Shown: positions 7,639-15,642, counted from the stretch's first letter. The stretch: 29,407 nucleotides of DNA from an uncultured Oscillibacter sp. (GCA_902462475.1 CABQCB010000001.1:1-29407); one strand, 5' to 3'. Notes: generated by a model from the letters alone, not told the origin. Translations and numbers: made by a program.

Positions 7639-8211
7639 TCAGACGATGTTTGAGGGGTCTACCTTGGAGCAGGGAGGCGCTTCAGGGCTTCCGTATACCC
7701 AGTGGGTGATACAGGGTTCGTCTCCGATCTTGCGGTAGCTGTGGGGGGAATTGGCACTGATATAGATACAGTCGCCGGGATTGAGAATATAGGGGATCTC
7801 GTCGATGGTAAGCTCCAGCTGACCGCAGACGACAAAACCGATCTCATCGGCTACATGGGGCGTGGAGACGTGCTGCAAACAGTCGCTGATGGTCATCACA
7901 ACGCCGCTCATTTGATGTTTGCCCTCGGTGGTGGCTTCATAAAGATAACCGTCGTTTCCGAAGATCAGCCTGCGATCCTCTTTCCGCACCAAGACCTGGG
8001 TGGAGTCCAGTTTCAGGATCAGGTCACTCATGGTGATACCGAAAGCCTCACAGATCAAATTGAGATTTGCCACAGTTGGACTGGTCAGGTCGCGCTCCAA
8101 CATGCTTAAGTAACTGACGGAAAGACCTGTGGAATTGGACAGCTCCTGTAAGGTGATCTTTTTGCGCCGTCGATACTGCTTGATGATTGCGCCAATGTTA
8201 TGTTCACTCAT
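7639..8211 (-). CDS. XRE family transcriptional regulator with C-terminal cupin domain
   Basis: A 190-residue DNA-binding protein. The N-terminal HTH_3/XRE domain covers about residues 7-62, with LQELSNSTGLSVSYLSMLE as its helix-turn-helix. The C-terminal cupin fold (about 105-175) contains HVADEIGFVVCGQLEL and YILNPGDCIYISANSPHSY, the two conserved cupin motifs with candidate metal or ligand histidines. This architecture is typical of local regulators of amino-acid and amine catabolic operons. The gene is divergent from the TRAP/aconitase-X operon across a 293-base AT-rich region and is the obvious candidate to control it. It has its own good promoter. Confidence 0.92.
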   Translation of the reverse strand: MSEHNIGAIIKQYRRRKKITLQELSNSTGLSVSYLSMLERDLTSPTVANLNLICEAFGITMSDLILKLDSTQVLVRKEDRRLIFGNDGYLYEATTEGKHQMSGVVMTISDCLQHVSTPHVADEIGFVVCGQLELTIDEIPYILNPGDCIYISANSPHSYRKIGDEPCITHWVYGSPEAPPCSKVDPSNIV

Positions 8212-8260
8212 AAATATCCCTCAATCCACTCAGGAGTTATAAAGGAATCCTGATCTATTT

Positions 8261-8289
8261 ATGATACACGGTAAATGGGAGATTTGCAA
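8261..8289 (-). promoter_or_regulatory. Promoter of the XRE-cupin gene
   Basis: Read on the minus strand, -35 TTGCAA (8289-8284) and -10 TATCAT (8266-8261) are separated by exactly 17 bases. The start point would fall about 45 bases before the ATG at 8211. Confidence 0.6.
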
Positions 8290-8305
8290 GTATACCGGCG
8301 TAAAA

Positions 8306-8321
8306 TTCTAAAATTATAAAA
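8306..8321. promoter_or_regulatory. Operator-like site, copy 1 (TTCTAAAATTATAAAA)
   Basis: The first 13 bases, TTCTAAAATTATA, are identical to copy 2 at 8476-8488. This copy lies about 17 bases upstream of the -35 box of the XRE-cupin gene. It is a candidate binding site for the XRE-cupin regulator, although the surrounding DNA is very AT-rich, which raises the chance of coincidence. Confidence 0.4.
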
Positions 8322-8404
8322 AATTTATTTTTCCTTTTATAAAAAAATGCGAGTAAAATCTCATAATGCACAATAATAATTTGTAATTTTGTGATATAAA
8401 TCAA

Positions 8405-8434
8405 TTGATAAGACACTAAATGAGGATATATTAT
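8405..8434 (+). promoter_or_regulatory. Promoter of the TRAP/aconitase-X operon
   Basis: A -35 box TTGATA (8405-8410) is followed after 16-18 bases by TATATT/TATTAT (8427-8434). The start near 8440 leaves a leader of about 65 bases before the first gene. The flanking DNA is extremely AT-rich, which also gives possible alternative -10 boxes. Confidence 0.5.
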
Positions 8435-8475
8435 ATAAATACACCAAATAAAATTTTAAATTTAAAAAAATAAAT

Positions 8476-8491
8476 TTCTAAAATTATAGAA
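8476..8491. promoter_or_regulatory. Operator-like near-palindrome, copy 2 (TTCTAAAATTATAGAA)
   Basis: A 16-base sequence whose two halves are reverse complements except for one symmetric pair. It lies downstream of the expected start point and ends at the ribosome binding site (AAAGGAGG) of the first operon gene, where a bound repressor would block transcription. It shares 13 identical bases with copy 1. Confidence 0.45.
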
Positions 8492-8504
8492 AGGAGGAGC
8501 GAGC

Positions 8505-8819
8505 ATGCCGCATGTTACGGTCAGAGGGATCCCAGAAGAAACACTTGCAAAAATTTCGCATCCGCTGAAAGACGTGGTGGTGAAGGCAGCGGACACCAAT
8601 CCGGACTACGTGAAGATATTTTATTCTCCCGTCAAGCGGGTTGATGAGCCGGAAGAAGTGGCGGTAGACGTGTACTGGATGCACAGACCCCAGGAACTGT
8701 GCGATCAGGTGTCCGCGGCGGTTACTGAATTCATGCACCGGCAGGGACATGAGTTCGTGCAAGTCACATTCACAGAGTTCCCGGGGAACCTGTTTTATGA
8801 AAATGACGTGCATTATTGA
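8505..8819 (+). CDS. DUF1904-like / tautomerase-superfamily small protein
   Basis: A 104-residue soluble protein, first gene of the operon, with AAAGGAGG upstream of the ATG. It begins Met-Pro-His (MPHVTVRGI). A proline right after the start methionine, followed by a beta strand, is the signature of tautomerase-superfamily proteins, whose freed N-terminal proline is the catalytic base. Its length and the MPHxxxRGI start suit the DUF1904 family in that fold; that family name is from memory. Residues such as YVKIFYSPVKR (35-45) and VDVYWMHRPQELCDQV also fit the beta-alpha-beta pattern. In this operon it could move a double bond between enamine and imine forms of an intermediate, which is inference. 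Confidence 0.6.
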   Translation: MPHVTVRGIPEETLAKISHPLKDVVVKAADTNPDYVKIFYSPVKRVDEPEEVAVDVYWMHRPQELCDQVSAAVTEFMHRQGHEFVQVTFTEFPGNLFYENDVHY

Positions 8820-8863
8820 ACGGAATCAAAAGAGAGGGCTCAAAAGAAAGGAGAACTGAAGAG

Positions 8864-9904
8864 ATGTTGAAAAAAGCGTTTTCTCTTGCCATGGCAGCGG
8901 CTATGAGCTTTTCGCTGGTTGCCTGCGGATCGTCCGGCGACAAGGAGAGCTCGCAAAGTGCGGACCCCAGCTCGTTTGAACCCATCGTTTTGAAGTTCGG
9001 AAATCAGCACCCCACAGACTCCATCGCGTCGGAGGCGGACCGGCGGATCTGCGACGCCATCGCGGAAGCTACGGAAGGACGCGTAACAGTGGAGCTCCAC
9101 ACAGACAGCTCCCTGGGCGATTACACCAGCATCTTTGAAGAGGTGATGATGGGCACCATCGATATGTGCCACATCACGGCGGTGGAGACTTACGACGCAC
9201 GGATGTCCGGCGCCATGCTGCCGTATCTGGGCTCCAACTACGAAGAACTGGCCAAGGCATATGATCCCGACAACTACCTCTATCAAACGGTCTATGAAGT
9301 GGCCCAGGGTCTGGGGATCCATACCTTCGGCTTCTTCTGCGAAGGCTTTTCCGGCGTCGGCGTGTCCAAGGAGCTGACCAATGCCAATGTGCCCGGCGCT
9401 GATAAGGGCGCCATTGTCAGAATCCCTGGACTGGACAACTTTGCACTGGGCGCCAAGGACCTGGGCTTCCGCACTTCCACCATCGCTTATTCGGACACCT
9501 ACACGGGCATCCAGACGGGCTCAGTGGACGGCTGGGTCGGCGGCCCTCCTAACCTGAACTACCTGTATTTCCGTGATGTGATCGATTACTACTATCACTA
9601 CATGCTGACGCAGGAAGCCACGCAGATCATGATGAGCGAGAAGACCTGGCAAAAGCTGCTGCCTCAGGACCAGGAAGCCATCGACAAGATCATCAAGGAG
9701 GAGTGCGCCAACAGCTTCCAGCTGGCTGCAGAGGACGATGCAAAATATATGCAGATGATGGCGGATGAGGGCATCACCATCGTGGAGTTCACGGACGAAG
9801 AGCGCGCTGCCATGGCAGAAAGCTGCCGCACCAACGTGTGGCCTCAGCTTGCGAAGAATACCTCTCAGGAGTTCCTGGACAACATTCTCGCCAGTCTTGA
9901 GTAA
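8864..9904 (+). CDS. dctP: TRAP transporter substrate-binding lipoprotein, DctP family
   Basis: A 346-residue extracellular binding protein that captures an organic acid and delivers it to the TRAP permease. A lipoprotein signal occupies residues 1-21 with lipobox LVAC and the lipid-bearing Cys21. The mature part has the DctP pattern VLKFGNQHPTDSI, a TVELHTDSSLGDYTSIFEEVMMGTIDM segment split around residues 75-100 and DGWVGGPPNLNYLYF (about 223-237). The frame opens earlier, at 8816, but I chose the ATG at 8864 because it starts the signal peptide and has AAAGGAG upstream. The small and large permeases follow in order. TRAP ligands are usually carboxylates, including keto and amino-acid-like acids. 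Confidence 0.93.
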   Translation: MLKKAFSLAMAAAMSFSLVACGSSGDKESSQSADPSSFEPIVLKFGNQHPTDSIASEADRRICDAIAEATEGRVTVELHTDSSLGDYTSIFEEVMMGTIDMCHITAVETYDARMSGAMLPYLGSNYEELAKAYDPDNYLYQTVYEVAQGLGIHTFGFFCEGFSGVGVSKELTNANVPGADKGAIVRIPGLDNFALGAKDLGFRTSTIAYSDTYTGIQTGSVDGWVGGPPNLNYLYFRDVIDYYYHYMLTQEATQIMMSEKTWQKLLPQDQEAIDKIIKEECANSFQLAAEDDAKYMQMMADEGITIVEFTDEERAAMAESCRTNVWPQLAKNTSQEFLDNILASLE

Positions 9905-9921
9905 AGCTGCGGCTTATTCGT

Positions 9922-9951
9922 GGGGCAACGACTTTTTTGGGTCGTTGCCCC
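9922..9951 (+). other. Intra-operon hairpin after the TRAP binding-protein gene
   Basis: An 11-bp perfect stem, GGGGCAACGAC (9922-9932) with GTCGTTGCCCC (9941-9951), closes an 8-base loop. It lies 17 bases after the binding-protein stop and before the permease, with no T run after it. It probably protects the upstream mRNA or lowers downstream expression. Confidence 0.6.
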
Positions 9952-9978
9952 TGCCATTCAGACAGAAAGGGGCGGCTT

Positions 9979-10488
9979 ATGATTAAAAAACTTGATGATT
10001 TTTTGGAGAAGATCGAAAACTGGATCCTTGTCATAACGGGTATTGCGGTCTGCGCGCTGATTTTTGTCAATGCGCTCATGCGCTATGTGCTGAAGGCCGA
10101 TTTCTATGGCAACGAGGAGATCATCCTGTACTGCGCGTTCTGGCTTTACTTTATGGGGAGCTCCCTTGCGGCAAAAAAGCGCACGCATATCAACGCCGAT
10201 ATGATCAGCATGTTCAGCCACAACCAGATGGTGATCGCAGCCTTCCACTTTGTCAAGGACGTTGTCAGTCTGGTGATGGCTGCCATCGCAACATATTGGA
10301 GCTTCAATTACGTGCTGTGGTCCATTGAGATGGGTGCAAAATCCAATGTATTCAAGCTTCCGGTCGTCATTGGGCAGTTTCCGATCCTCATCTCCTTTTT
10401 CCTTTGGACCCTGTATTTGATCCGCGATGTGATCCACAGCGCGGGGGAGCTGAAAAACAGACCTTCTGGTCATGCGGAGGAGGGATAA
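9979..10488 (+). CDS. dctQ: TRAP transporter small permease, DctQ family
   Basis: A 169-residue membrane protein with four hydrophobic segments, the small subunit of the tripartite TRAP importer. The family pattern ALIFVNALMRYVLKADFYGNEE (spread over about 23-46) followed by FWLYFMGSSLAAKKRTHINADM is clear, with the conserved RTHI segment at about 70-73. The frame opens at 9937, but the start at 9979 follows AAAGGGG and gives the normal short cytoplasmic N-terminus. It lies three bases before the large permease gene, so translation of the two is probably coupled. Confidence 0.93.
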   Translation: MIKKLDDFLEKIENWILVITGIAVCALIFVNALMRYVLKADFYGNEEIILYCAFWLYFMGSSLAAKKRTHINADMISMFSHNQMVIAAFHFVKDVVSLVMAAIATYWSFNYVLWSIEMGAKSNVFKLPVVIGQFPILISFFLWTLYLIRDVIHSAGELKNRPSGHAEEG

Positions 10489-10491
10489 GTT

Positions 10492-11814
10492 ATGCTGGTA
10501 TTGAGTGCGTTGATTGTTCTGCTGATCACTCTGGTCATCGGAGTACCCATCCCCCTGGCGTTTTTGGCCTCTGCGGGAAGCATCTGCCTGTTCGGCGGCT
10601 ATGATCCCTCGTTCCTGATGACGTATGGCTACAACAAGACCAACTCCATCCTCCTGCTGACCATCCCCCTGTTCGTGCTGGCGGGCGCCATTATGGACAA
10701 GGGCGGCATCGGCGAAAAGCTCATCGGCAGCGTGGAGCGCTTTGTGGGCAAGGTCAAGGGCGGCCTGGGCATCGTCACGGTGGTTGCCTGCGCGGTGTTC
10801 GGCGCCGTTTCCGGCAGCTCCTCCGCCACGGTTTCCTGCATCGGCTCCATCATGGTGCCCCGCCTGAAGGAAAACGGCTATCCCGACGGACTGATCGGCG
10901 CATTGCTTGCCAGCTCCGGCGTGCTGGGCATCCTGATCCCGCCGTCCATGCTGATGATCCTCTATGCGTGGTCCAGCGGAGAGTCGGTCCTGGCCTGTTT
11001 CCTGGCGACGGTCATCCCCGGCATCATGCTGGTGATTCTGTTCAGCCTGGTGAACCTGTTCTATGCCAAGCGGGACCCCAACATCAAGGTGTATGACCGC
11101 GTTTTGGAGCAGGCCAAGGCGGCGGAGTCTCTGAAAGCGGAGCGCATTGCCACCAAAAAGCGCGGGACCAGCGCCATTCCTGCGCTGCTGATGCCGGTCA
11201 TTATCCTGGGCTCCATCTACACAGGCATCATGACCGCCACGGAGGCTGCGGCCCTGTCGGTGATCTATGCGATCCCGGTGGGCATCCTCTATTACAAGCG
11301 GATCGACCGGCGGATTTTGAATGAGGGCCTCATCCAGGCGGGCGAGACGGCAGGCGTGATCATGACCATGCTGTTTTCTGTGCAGATCCTCAGCCGTTTG
11401 TACGTCAGTGAGAACCTGCCTCAGATGATCCTCTCTTTCCTTACATCCATTTCTGAAAACCCAGTTGTGATCATGCTGATGGTGAATCTGTTCATGGTGA
11501 TCCTCGGCATGCTGATGGACGATTGCTCTGCCACGATTCTGGCCGCGCCCATCCTGCTCCCGGTCGTGACGGCCATCGGCGTGAGCCCCATCCACTTCGC
11601 CGCCATTCTGGGCGTCAATATCGGCATGGGCAACGTTACGCCGCCCACGGCTCCCCTGCTGTATCTGGCGGGCCGCATCTCCGGCGCGGAAGTAAAGAAA
11701 ATGCTGGGTCCGGATCTGGCACTGATCGTGTTTGCCTGGCTGCCTACGCTGCTTGTCACAACGTATGTGCCTGCCTTCGGCATGCTGCTGCCCACGCTGC
11801 TGGGATATGTGTAA
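10492..11814 (+). CDS. dctM: TRAP transporter large permease, DctM family
   Basis: A 440-residue multi-pass membrane protein, the sodium-driven transport subunit of the TRAP system. It has the family's long chain of hydrophobic helices, the AVFGAVSGSSSATVSCIGSIM region (about 102-122) and IPPSMLMILYAW (around 152-163). In the second half, NIGMGNVTPPTAPLLYLAGRISG (about 377-399) is the conserved DctM motif; I have written only its outline here. The length is typical (about 425-440). GGAGGGA precedes the ATG at 10492. Together with the two genes before it, this is a complete importer. Confidence 0.94.
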   Translation: MLVLSALIVLLITLVIGVPIPLAFLASAGSICLFGGYDPSFLMTYGYNKTNSILLLTIPLFVLAGAIMDKGGIGEKLIGSVERFVGKVKGGLGIVTVVACAVFGAVSGSSSATVSCIGSIMVPRLKENGYPDGLIGALLASSGVLGILIPPSMLMILYAWSSGESVLACFLATVIPGIMLVILFSLVNLFYAKRDPNIKVYDRVLEQAKAAESLKAERIATKKRGTSAIPALLMPVIILGSIYTGIMTATEAAALSVIYAIPVGILYYKRIDRRILNEGLIQAGETAGVIMTMLFSVQILSRLYVSENLPQMILSFLTSISENPVVIMLMVNLFMVILGMLMDDCSATILAAPILLPVVTAIGVSPIHFAAILGVNIGMGNVTPPTAPLLYLAGRISGAEVKKMLGPDLALIVFAWLPTLLVTTYVPAFGMLLPTLLGYV

Positions 11815-11839
11815 TGAAGAAGAGGATAGGGGGACCACT

Positions 11840-13132
11840 ATGGTAAAGCTGACTGAATATGAGCAGAAGATGTTTGACGGCGAAATGGGGCCGTTCAAAC
11901 AGCGCGCGATCCGCAAGATCGTGGACTATGCCAACGCACTGGGCGCGGAAGAGCTGTGCAAGGTCACAAAAGCCACCGTCTACTTTGGATATCATCCCTA
12001 TCTGGACGCGGTGGCCTCGGAGGATTACGATGAGATCTTCTCTGAGATGGTGCTTTGCAGCAAGGAGACCTACCATCTGGACCAGTTCAGCGATGAATGC
12101 TTCTCCCAGACCTGCGTGGGGCCGTGCGATCATTTCTGCTATGAGCCCATCAATATTTCCAAAGAGGTCTTTGAAAAGAACCGGAAGTTCTTGGACCTGA
12201 CCAGGGACGCCGGCGTGAGTATCGCGGGAAGCTGCACGCCGTACCTGAGCGGGTGGATCCCGCTGCGGGGAGAGCACTTCGTGTCCACGGAGTCCAGCAA
12301 TATCCTGTTCGGCAACTCCGTATACGGCGCCTGCGCCAACGCGGACGGACTGGAGGCGTCTGCGTGGGCCGCCATCTGCGGACGCACGCCGCTGTGGGGC
12401 AACCACATCTTGGAAAACCGCTACGCCACCCATGTGGTAGACGTGCAGTGCCAAAGTGAGACTCCCCTGGACTGGGATATCATCGGCCTGACGCTGGGCC
12501 GGCTGCTGACCGACGGAAATGCCCGCCCGGTTTTGACAGGAAATTTCCACCGCCCGGAGATCAACCGGCTGAAAAAGTTCTTCAGTGCCCTGGCCACCAC
12601 CAGCGGATGTGAGATCTGCCACATCGTGGGCTGCACGGCGGAGGCACCCACCCTGGAGGCTGCGCTGGGCGGGCATGAGCCCCAAAGACGCCTGGTGATC
12701 ACCCAGGAGGAATTTGACAAGTCCCTGGCGTCGGTGTGCGATCAGGGGTCCGCCGATGTTCAGATGGTCGTTCTGGGTTGCCCGCACTATACGCTGGAAG
12801 AGATCCGGGACGTGGCCAGGATGCTGAAGGGAAAAAAGGTCGCGCAGGGCGTTTCGCTCCAAGTCTGGACGGATATGACCATGCAGCATCTGGCGGAAGT
12901 GAACGGATATGCCCAAACCATCCAGGAGGCGGGGGCGCATCTGCTCAACAGCGCATGCCCGATGGTATGTGGCCGCACTGCATATGACTTTGTGAAAACT
13001 GGTTTTTTGACAGACGGTGCCAAGCAGGCGCACTATGTGCATACAGACCTGAACAAGAAAAACTGCAAAGTATTTTATGGCTCCACCCAAAAATGTGTGG
13101 AAGCCGCTATCAAAGGCCGTTGGGAGGGATGA
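11840..13132 (+). CDS. Aconitase X catalytic (large) subunit, DUF521-type dehydratase
   Basis: A 430-residue Fe-S dehydratase subunit of the AcnX family. Characterised AcnX enzymes are bacterial cis-3-hydroxy-L-proline dehydratase and archaeal phosphomevalonate dehydratase. Conserved features include GSCTPYLSGWIPLRGEH (130-146), ESSNILFGNSVYGACANADG (151-170), GRTPLWGNHILENR (181-194), VLGCPHYTLEEI (311-322) and SACPMVCGRT (371-380), which supply candidate cluster and substrate ligands. I chose the ATG at 11840, with AGGGGG upstream; the open frame begins at 11732 inside the permease gene. The small subunit gene follows directly. The C-terminus has LTDGAKQAHYV where relatives, as I recall, usually have a T-N-S-x-K run, which may reflect a different substrate. 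Confidence 0.9.
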   Translation: MVKLTEYEQKMFDGEMGPFKQRAIRKIVDYANALGAEELCKVTKATVYFGYHPYLDAVASEDYDEIFSEMVLCSKETYHLDQFSDECFSQTCVGPCDHFCYEPINISKEVFEKNRKFLDLTRDAGVSIAGSCTPYLSGWIPLRGEHFVSTESSNILFGNSVYGACANADGLEASAWAAICGRTPLWGNHILENRYATHVVDVQCQSETPLDWDIIGLTLGRLLTDGNARPVLTGNFHRPEINRLKKFFSALATTSGCEICHIVGCTAEAPTLEAALGGHEPQRRLVITQEEFDKSLASVCDQGSADVQMVVLGCPHYTLEEIRDVARMLKGKKVAQGVSLQVWTDMTMQHLAEVNGYAQTIQEAGAHLLNSACPMVCGRTAYDFVKTGFLTDGAKQAHYVHTDLNKKNCKVFYGSTQKCVEAAIKGRWEG

Positions 13133-13134
13133 CT

Positions 13135-13554
13135 GTGGAACAGATCAGATTAAAAGGCCGCCCGGCGTATCCCGGAAAAGCTGCTGGTGAAGCGATTGTT
13201 TGCCCCAACAGCATTCAGGGGTGGGCGGGCGTCAGCGATGAGACCGGCTGCATCATCGAGGAAGGACATCCCGAAAAGGGAAAATGCATCAAGGGCAAGA
13301 TCCTGGTCATCCCTTATGGAAAGGGATCCACCGGCTGGTCCGGGCATTTCCATTCTGCGGCAGTCGCGGGCTTTTCTCCGGCGGGCTGGCTGTTTTCCAA
13401 CATCGATTCCCGCTGCGGCGTGGCCACGGCGGTCCTGGAGGTCCCGGCGGTCGCGGATTTCCCCAAGGACCAGGACATTTTTTCCTTGATTCAGACGGGG
13501 GACTGGGTGGAAATGGACGGATCCACCGGTGAGGTCCTGGTAACAAAAAAGTAA
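13135..13554 (+). CDS. Aconitase X swivel-domain (small) subunit, DUF126
   Basis: A 139-residue protein equal to the swivelling domain of aconitase-like enzymes, which closes over the large subunit to complete the active site. The characteristic glycine/serine loop reads YGKGSTGWSGHFHSAA (about 60-75), and NIDSRCGVATAVLEVPAVADFP (about 92-113) matches the second half. I chose the GTG at 13135 because GGAGGG lies six bases before it. An ATG at 13129 overlaps the large-subunit stop but directly abuts that ribosome site, so it is less likely. It is translated with the large subunit and is not functional alone. Confidence 0.88.
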   Translation: MEQIRLKGRPAYPGKAAGEAIVCPNSIQGWAGVSDETGCIIEEGHPEKGKCIKGKILVIPYGKGSTGWSGHFHSAAVAGFSPAGWLFSNIDSRCGVATAVLEVPAVADFPKDQDIFSLIQTGDWVEMDGSTGEVLVTKK

Positions 13555-13585
13555 ACTCGGCTGCTTGCCGCAGAAGAGAAGAGAT

Positions 13586-13621
13586 GTATCAGGCAGCGGG
13601 CGCATGCTCTCTGCCTGATAC
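13586..13621 (+). other. Intra-operon hairpin between aconitase X and the dehydratase gene
   Basis: An 11-bp perfect stem, GTATCAGGCAG (13586-13596) with CTGCCTGATAC (13611-13621), closes a 14-base loop and is followed by TTTAAT. The T run is weak, so partial termination or RNA processing is more likely than a full stop. Confidence 0.5.
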
Positions 13622-13639
13622 TTTAATAGGGGTGAGTGT

Positions 13640-15220
13640 ATGAGTTACATATGCAGCAGCATTTTCAACGATGTGCTGGGCCCGGTTATGAACGGCCCGT
13701 CCAGCTCCCATTCTGCGGGATGCGCCCGCATCGGACTGGTGACGCGGGGCCTTTACGGCAAACCCGTTTTGCGCGCGGATGTGGTATTTGAAGAACAGGG
13801 GTCGTACCCGAGCACCTATATTGGCCAGGGCTCCGATTTCGGCTTCACCGGGGGACTGCTGGGACTTTCTCCGGAAGATCCGTCTCTCAAGGACGCACTG
13901 TGCCTGGCCCGGAACAGCGGCGCCGACATCCGCTTCAAAAAGGCGGACCTGGGATTCAGTCATCCAAATCAGGCACGGATTGATGTATTCGGCGCCGACG
14001 GCAGAGTGGCACTCTCTGTCATGACCTATTCCATCGGCGGAGGAATGTTTCGCATTTTGGAAATGGACGGGTTTTCCGTTTCCATAGACGGGACCTATGA
14101 TCAGGCCTTTGTGGTGTGCGAGGGAAAAGACGCCGCCGAGCGGGTGGAAAAACAACTGGCGGATACTGGCGCGGCGTGGGAGGCCCAGGAGCGGCAGGGC
14201 AGGATTTTGCTTACGGTGGCCCGCCCTACGGGCGCCGCGCGCCGGACGGTCGAGGGCCTGCTGAAAGAACACGGTGTCGTCTGTGTCCGGTTTGCGGATG
14301 CCATATTGCCGGTGCCGCTGAAGGAAAAACCGGCGGGAGAGCTGCGCTGTGCCCAGGATGCACTGCAGGCGGCGGAGGAAACGGGACGCTCCCTGTGGGA
14401 ACTGGCCGTTGCGTACGAATGCGGCATCGGGGAGGTCGGCGAGAAAGACGTGTGGAAGCTGGCTGCCCATGTGGAGCGTATCATGCGGGAGTCGACAAAA
14501 ACGTTCCACCAGGGATCCCGGCCAGTGGAGTGGATGTCCTCCTGCCGGGGAGCGGAAATGGAAGAGCGGGCAAAGGAGACCGCGATCCTAGATACCGGCA
14601 TGCTGCACCGGGCCATGATGGCCGCGGTGGCGGTCATGGAAAACAGCTGCGCCCGCAATATCGTAGTGGCCGCGCCCACGGCCGGCTCCAGCGGAGTCAT
14701 CCCTGGGACCCTCGTGACCCTGGGGGATGGGATGAAAAAACCCTCTGTGGAGATCCAAAAAGCACTCTTGGCAGCAGGGCTGGTGGGCGCTTTTATTGCC
14801 AATCAGGCCACATTTGGAGGAGAGGTCGGCGCCTGCCAGGCGGAAAACGGCTCTGCCAGCGCCATGGCGGCGGCCGGATTGGTCCAGCTGATGGGCGGGA
14901 GTGTGCGCCAGGCTTTCGCGGCAGCCAGCCTCGCACTGCAAAATATGCTGGGCCTGGTATGCGACCCTGTGGGCGGAAGAACGGAGATCCCCTGCATTGG
15001 CAGAAATGTCAATGCGGTCTTCAATGCGGCCCTGAGTGCCAACATGGTCCTGTGCGGGTTCGACCCGGTCATTCCTCTGGATGAGACCATCCTTGCCATG
15101 GGAGAGGTGGGAAAGCAGCTGCCGGAGGCGCTGCGATGCACCTGCCGGGGCGGACTGTGCACAACGGCCACGGGCAGAAGACTAAATGAAGAATTGAACA
15201 AAAAATACAAGCCCCTCTGA
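13640..15220 (+). CDS. Fused iron-sulfur L-serine dehydratase-like ammonia-lyase
   Basis: A 526-residue single-chain enzyme. Residues 1-140 form the beta-type domain, with GPSSSHSAG (19-27). Residues 142-230 look like an ACT-type regulatory insert. Residues 240-526 form the alpha-type catalytic domain, with PTAGSSGVIPG (346-356). Three Fe-S ligand cysteines are visible: C399 (GACQAENG), C441 (CDPVGG) and C452 (CIGRN). Their 42- and 11-residue spacing matches characterised L-serine dehydratases as I remember them. The reaction would be dehydration and deamination of a beta-hydroxy amino acid to a keto acid and ammonia. Clostridia usually have two separate subunits, so the fusion is notable. 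Beside AcnX and RidA, the true substrate may not be serine itself. Confidence 0.88.
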   Translation: MSYICSSIFNDVLGPVMNGPSSSHSAGCARIGLVTRGLYGKPVLRADVVFEEQGSYPSTYIGQGSDFGFTGGLLGLSPEDPSLKDALCLARNSGADIRFKKADLGFSHPNQARIDVFGADGRVALSVMTYSIGGGMFRILEMDGFSVSIDGTYDQAFVVCEGKDAAERVEKQLADTGAAWEAQERQGRILLTVARPTGAARRTVEGLLKEHGVVCVRFADAILPVPLKEKPAGELRCAQDALQAAEETGRSLWELAVAYECGIGEVGEKDVWKLAAHVERIMRESTKTFHQGSRPVEWMSSCRGAEMEERAKETAILDTGMLHRAMMAAVAVMENSCARNIVVAAPTAGSSGVIPGTLVTLGDGMKKPSVEIQKALLAAGLVGAFIANQATFGGEVGACQAENGSASAMAAAGLVQLMGGSVRQAFAAASLALQNMLGLVCDPVGGRTEIPCIGRNVNAVFNAALSANMVLCGFDPVIPLDETILAMGEVGKQLPEALRCTCRGGLCTTATGRRLNEELNKKYKPL

Positions 15221-15255
15221 AAGAGAAACCGAAAGACAAATTAGGGAGGATCAAC

Positions 15256-15642
15256 ATGAAAGAAATGTTCACATCATCAAAAGCACCGGTCCCTGCGGGA
15301 AAGATTGCGCAGGTCAGCAAGGATGAAGCTCTCGGAATCGCCTATATTTCGGGGCTGATCTCCCAGCGGCCTGATGGGACGGTCCTGTACAATACATCCG
15401 TTCGGGAGCAAACGGAGCTCATTTTCCAGAATCTGCGGGGACTGCTGGAAGACATGCATCTGACCTTTGACCACATTATCAAATCCAATGTGTTCATCTC
15501 TGATATGAGGTATTTTGATGAGATGAACCAGGTTTATATGAAGTACTTTGACAGCGAGAACCCGCCTGCCCGGCAGTGCGTCACTGCGGGCATTTGGGGC
15601 GGACTGGATGTGGAGATCAGCTTCGTGGCAACGCTGCGGTAA
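15256..15642 (+). CDS. ridA: RidA family reactive intermediate/imine deaminase
   Basis: A 128-residue member of the RidA/YjgF/UK114 family, usually a homotrimer that hydrolyses reactive enamines and imines such as 2-aminoacrylate to keto acids. The active-site arginine lies in PARQCVTAG, matching the ARSCV segment of E. coli RidA, and the C-terminal GGLDVEISFVATLR fits the family. YISGLISQRPDGTV near residue 30 is the usual N-terminal motif. Its length is normal. GGGAGGAT precedes the ATG. It directly follows the dehydratase gene, whose reaction releases 2-aminoacrylate-type enamines, so the pairing makes biochemical sense. Confidence 0.93.
   Translation: MKEMFTSSKAPVPAGKIAQVSKDEALGIAYISGLISQRPDGTVLYNTSVREQTELIFQNLRGLLEDMHLTFDHIIKSNVFISDMRYFDEMNQVYMKYFDSENPPARQCVTAGIWGGLDVEISFVATLR

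Noticed and set aside
9958..11916. A 652-codon minus-strand open frame opposite the TRAP permease genes
   Set aside because: It is rich in His, Gln, Asp and Arg, with no family motif, as expected from the reverse of GC-rich membrane-protein genes. The plus-strand genes are certain.
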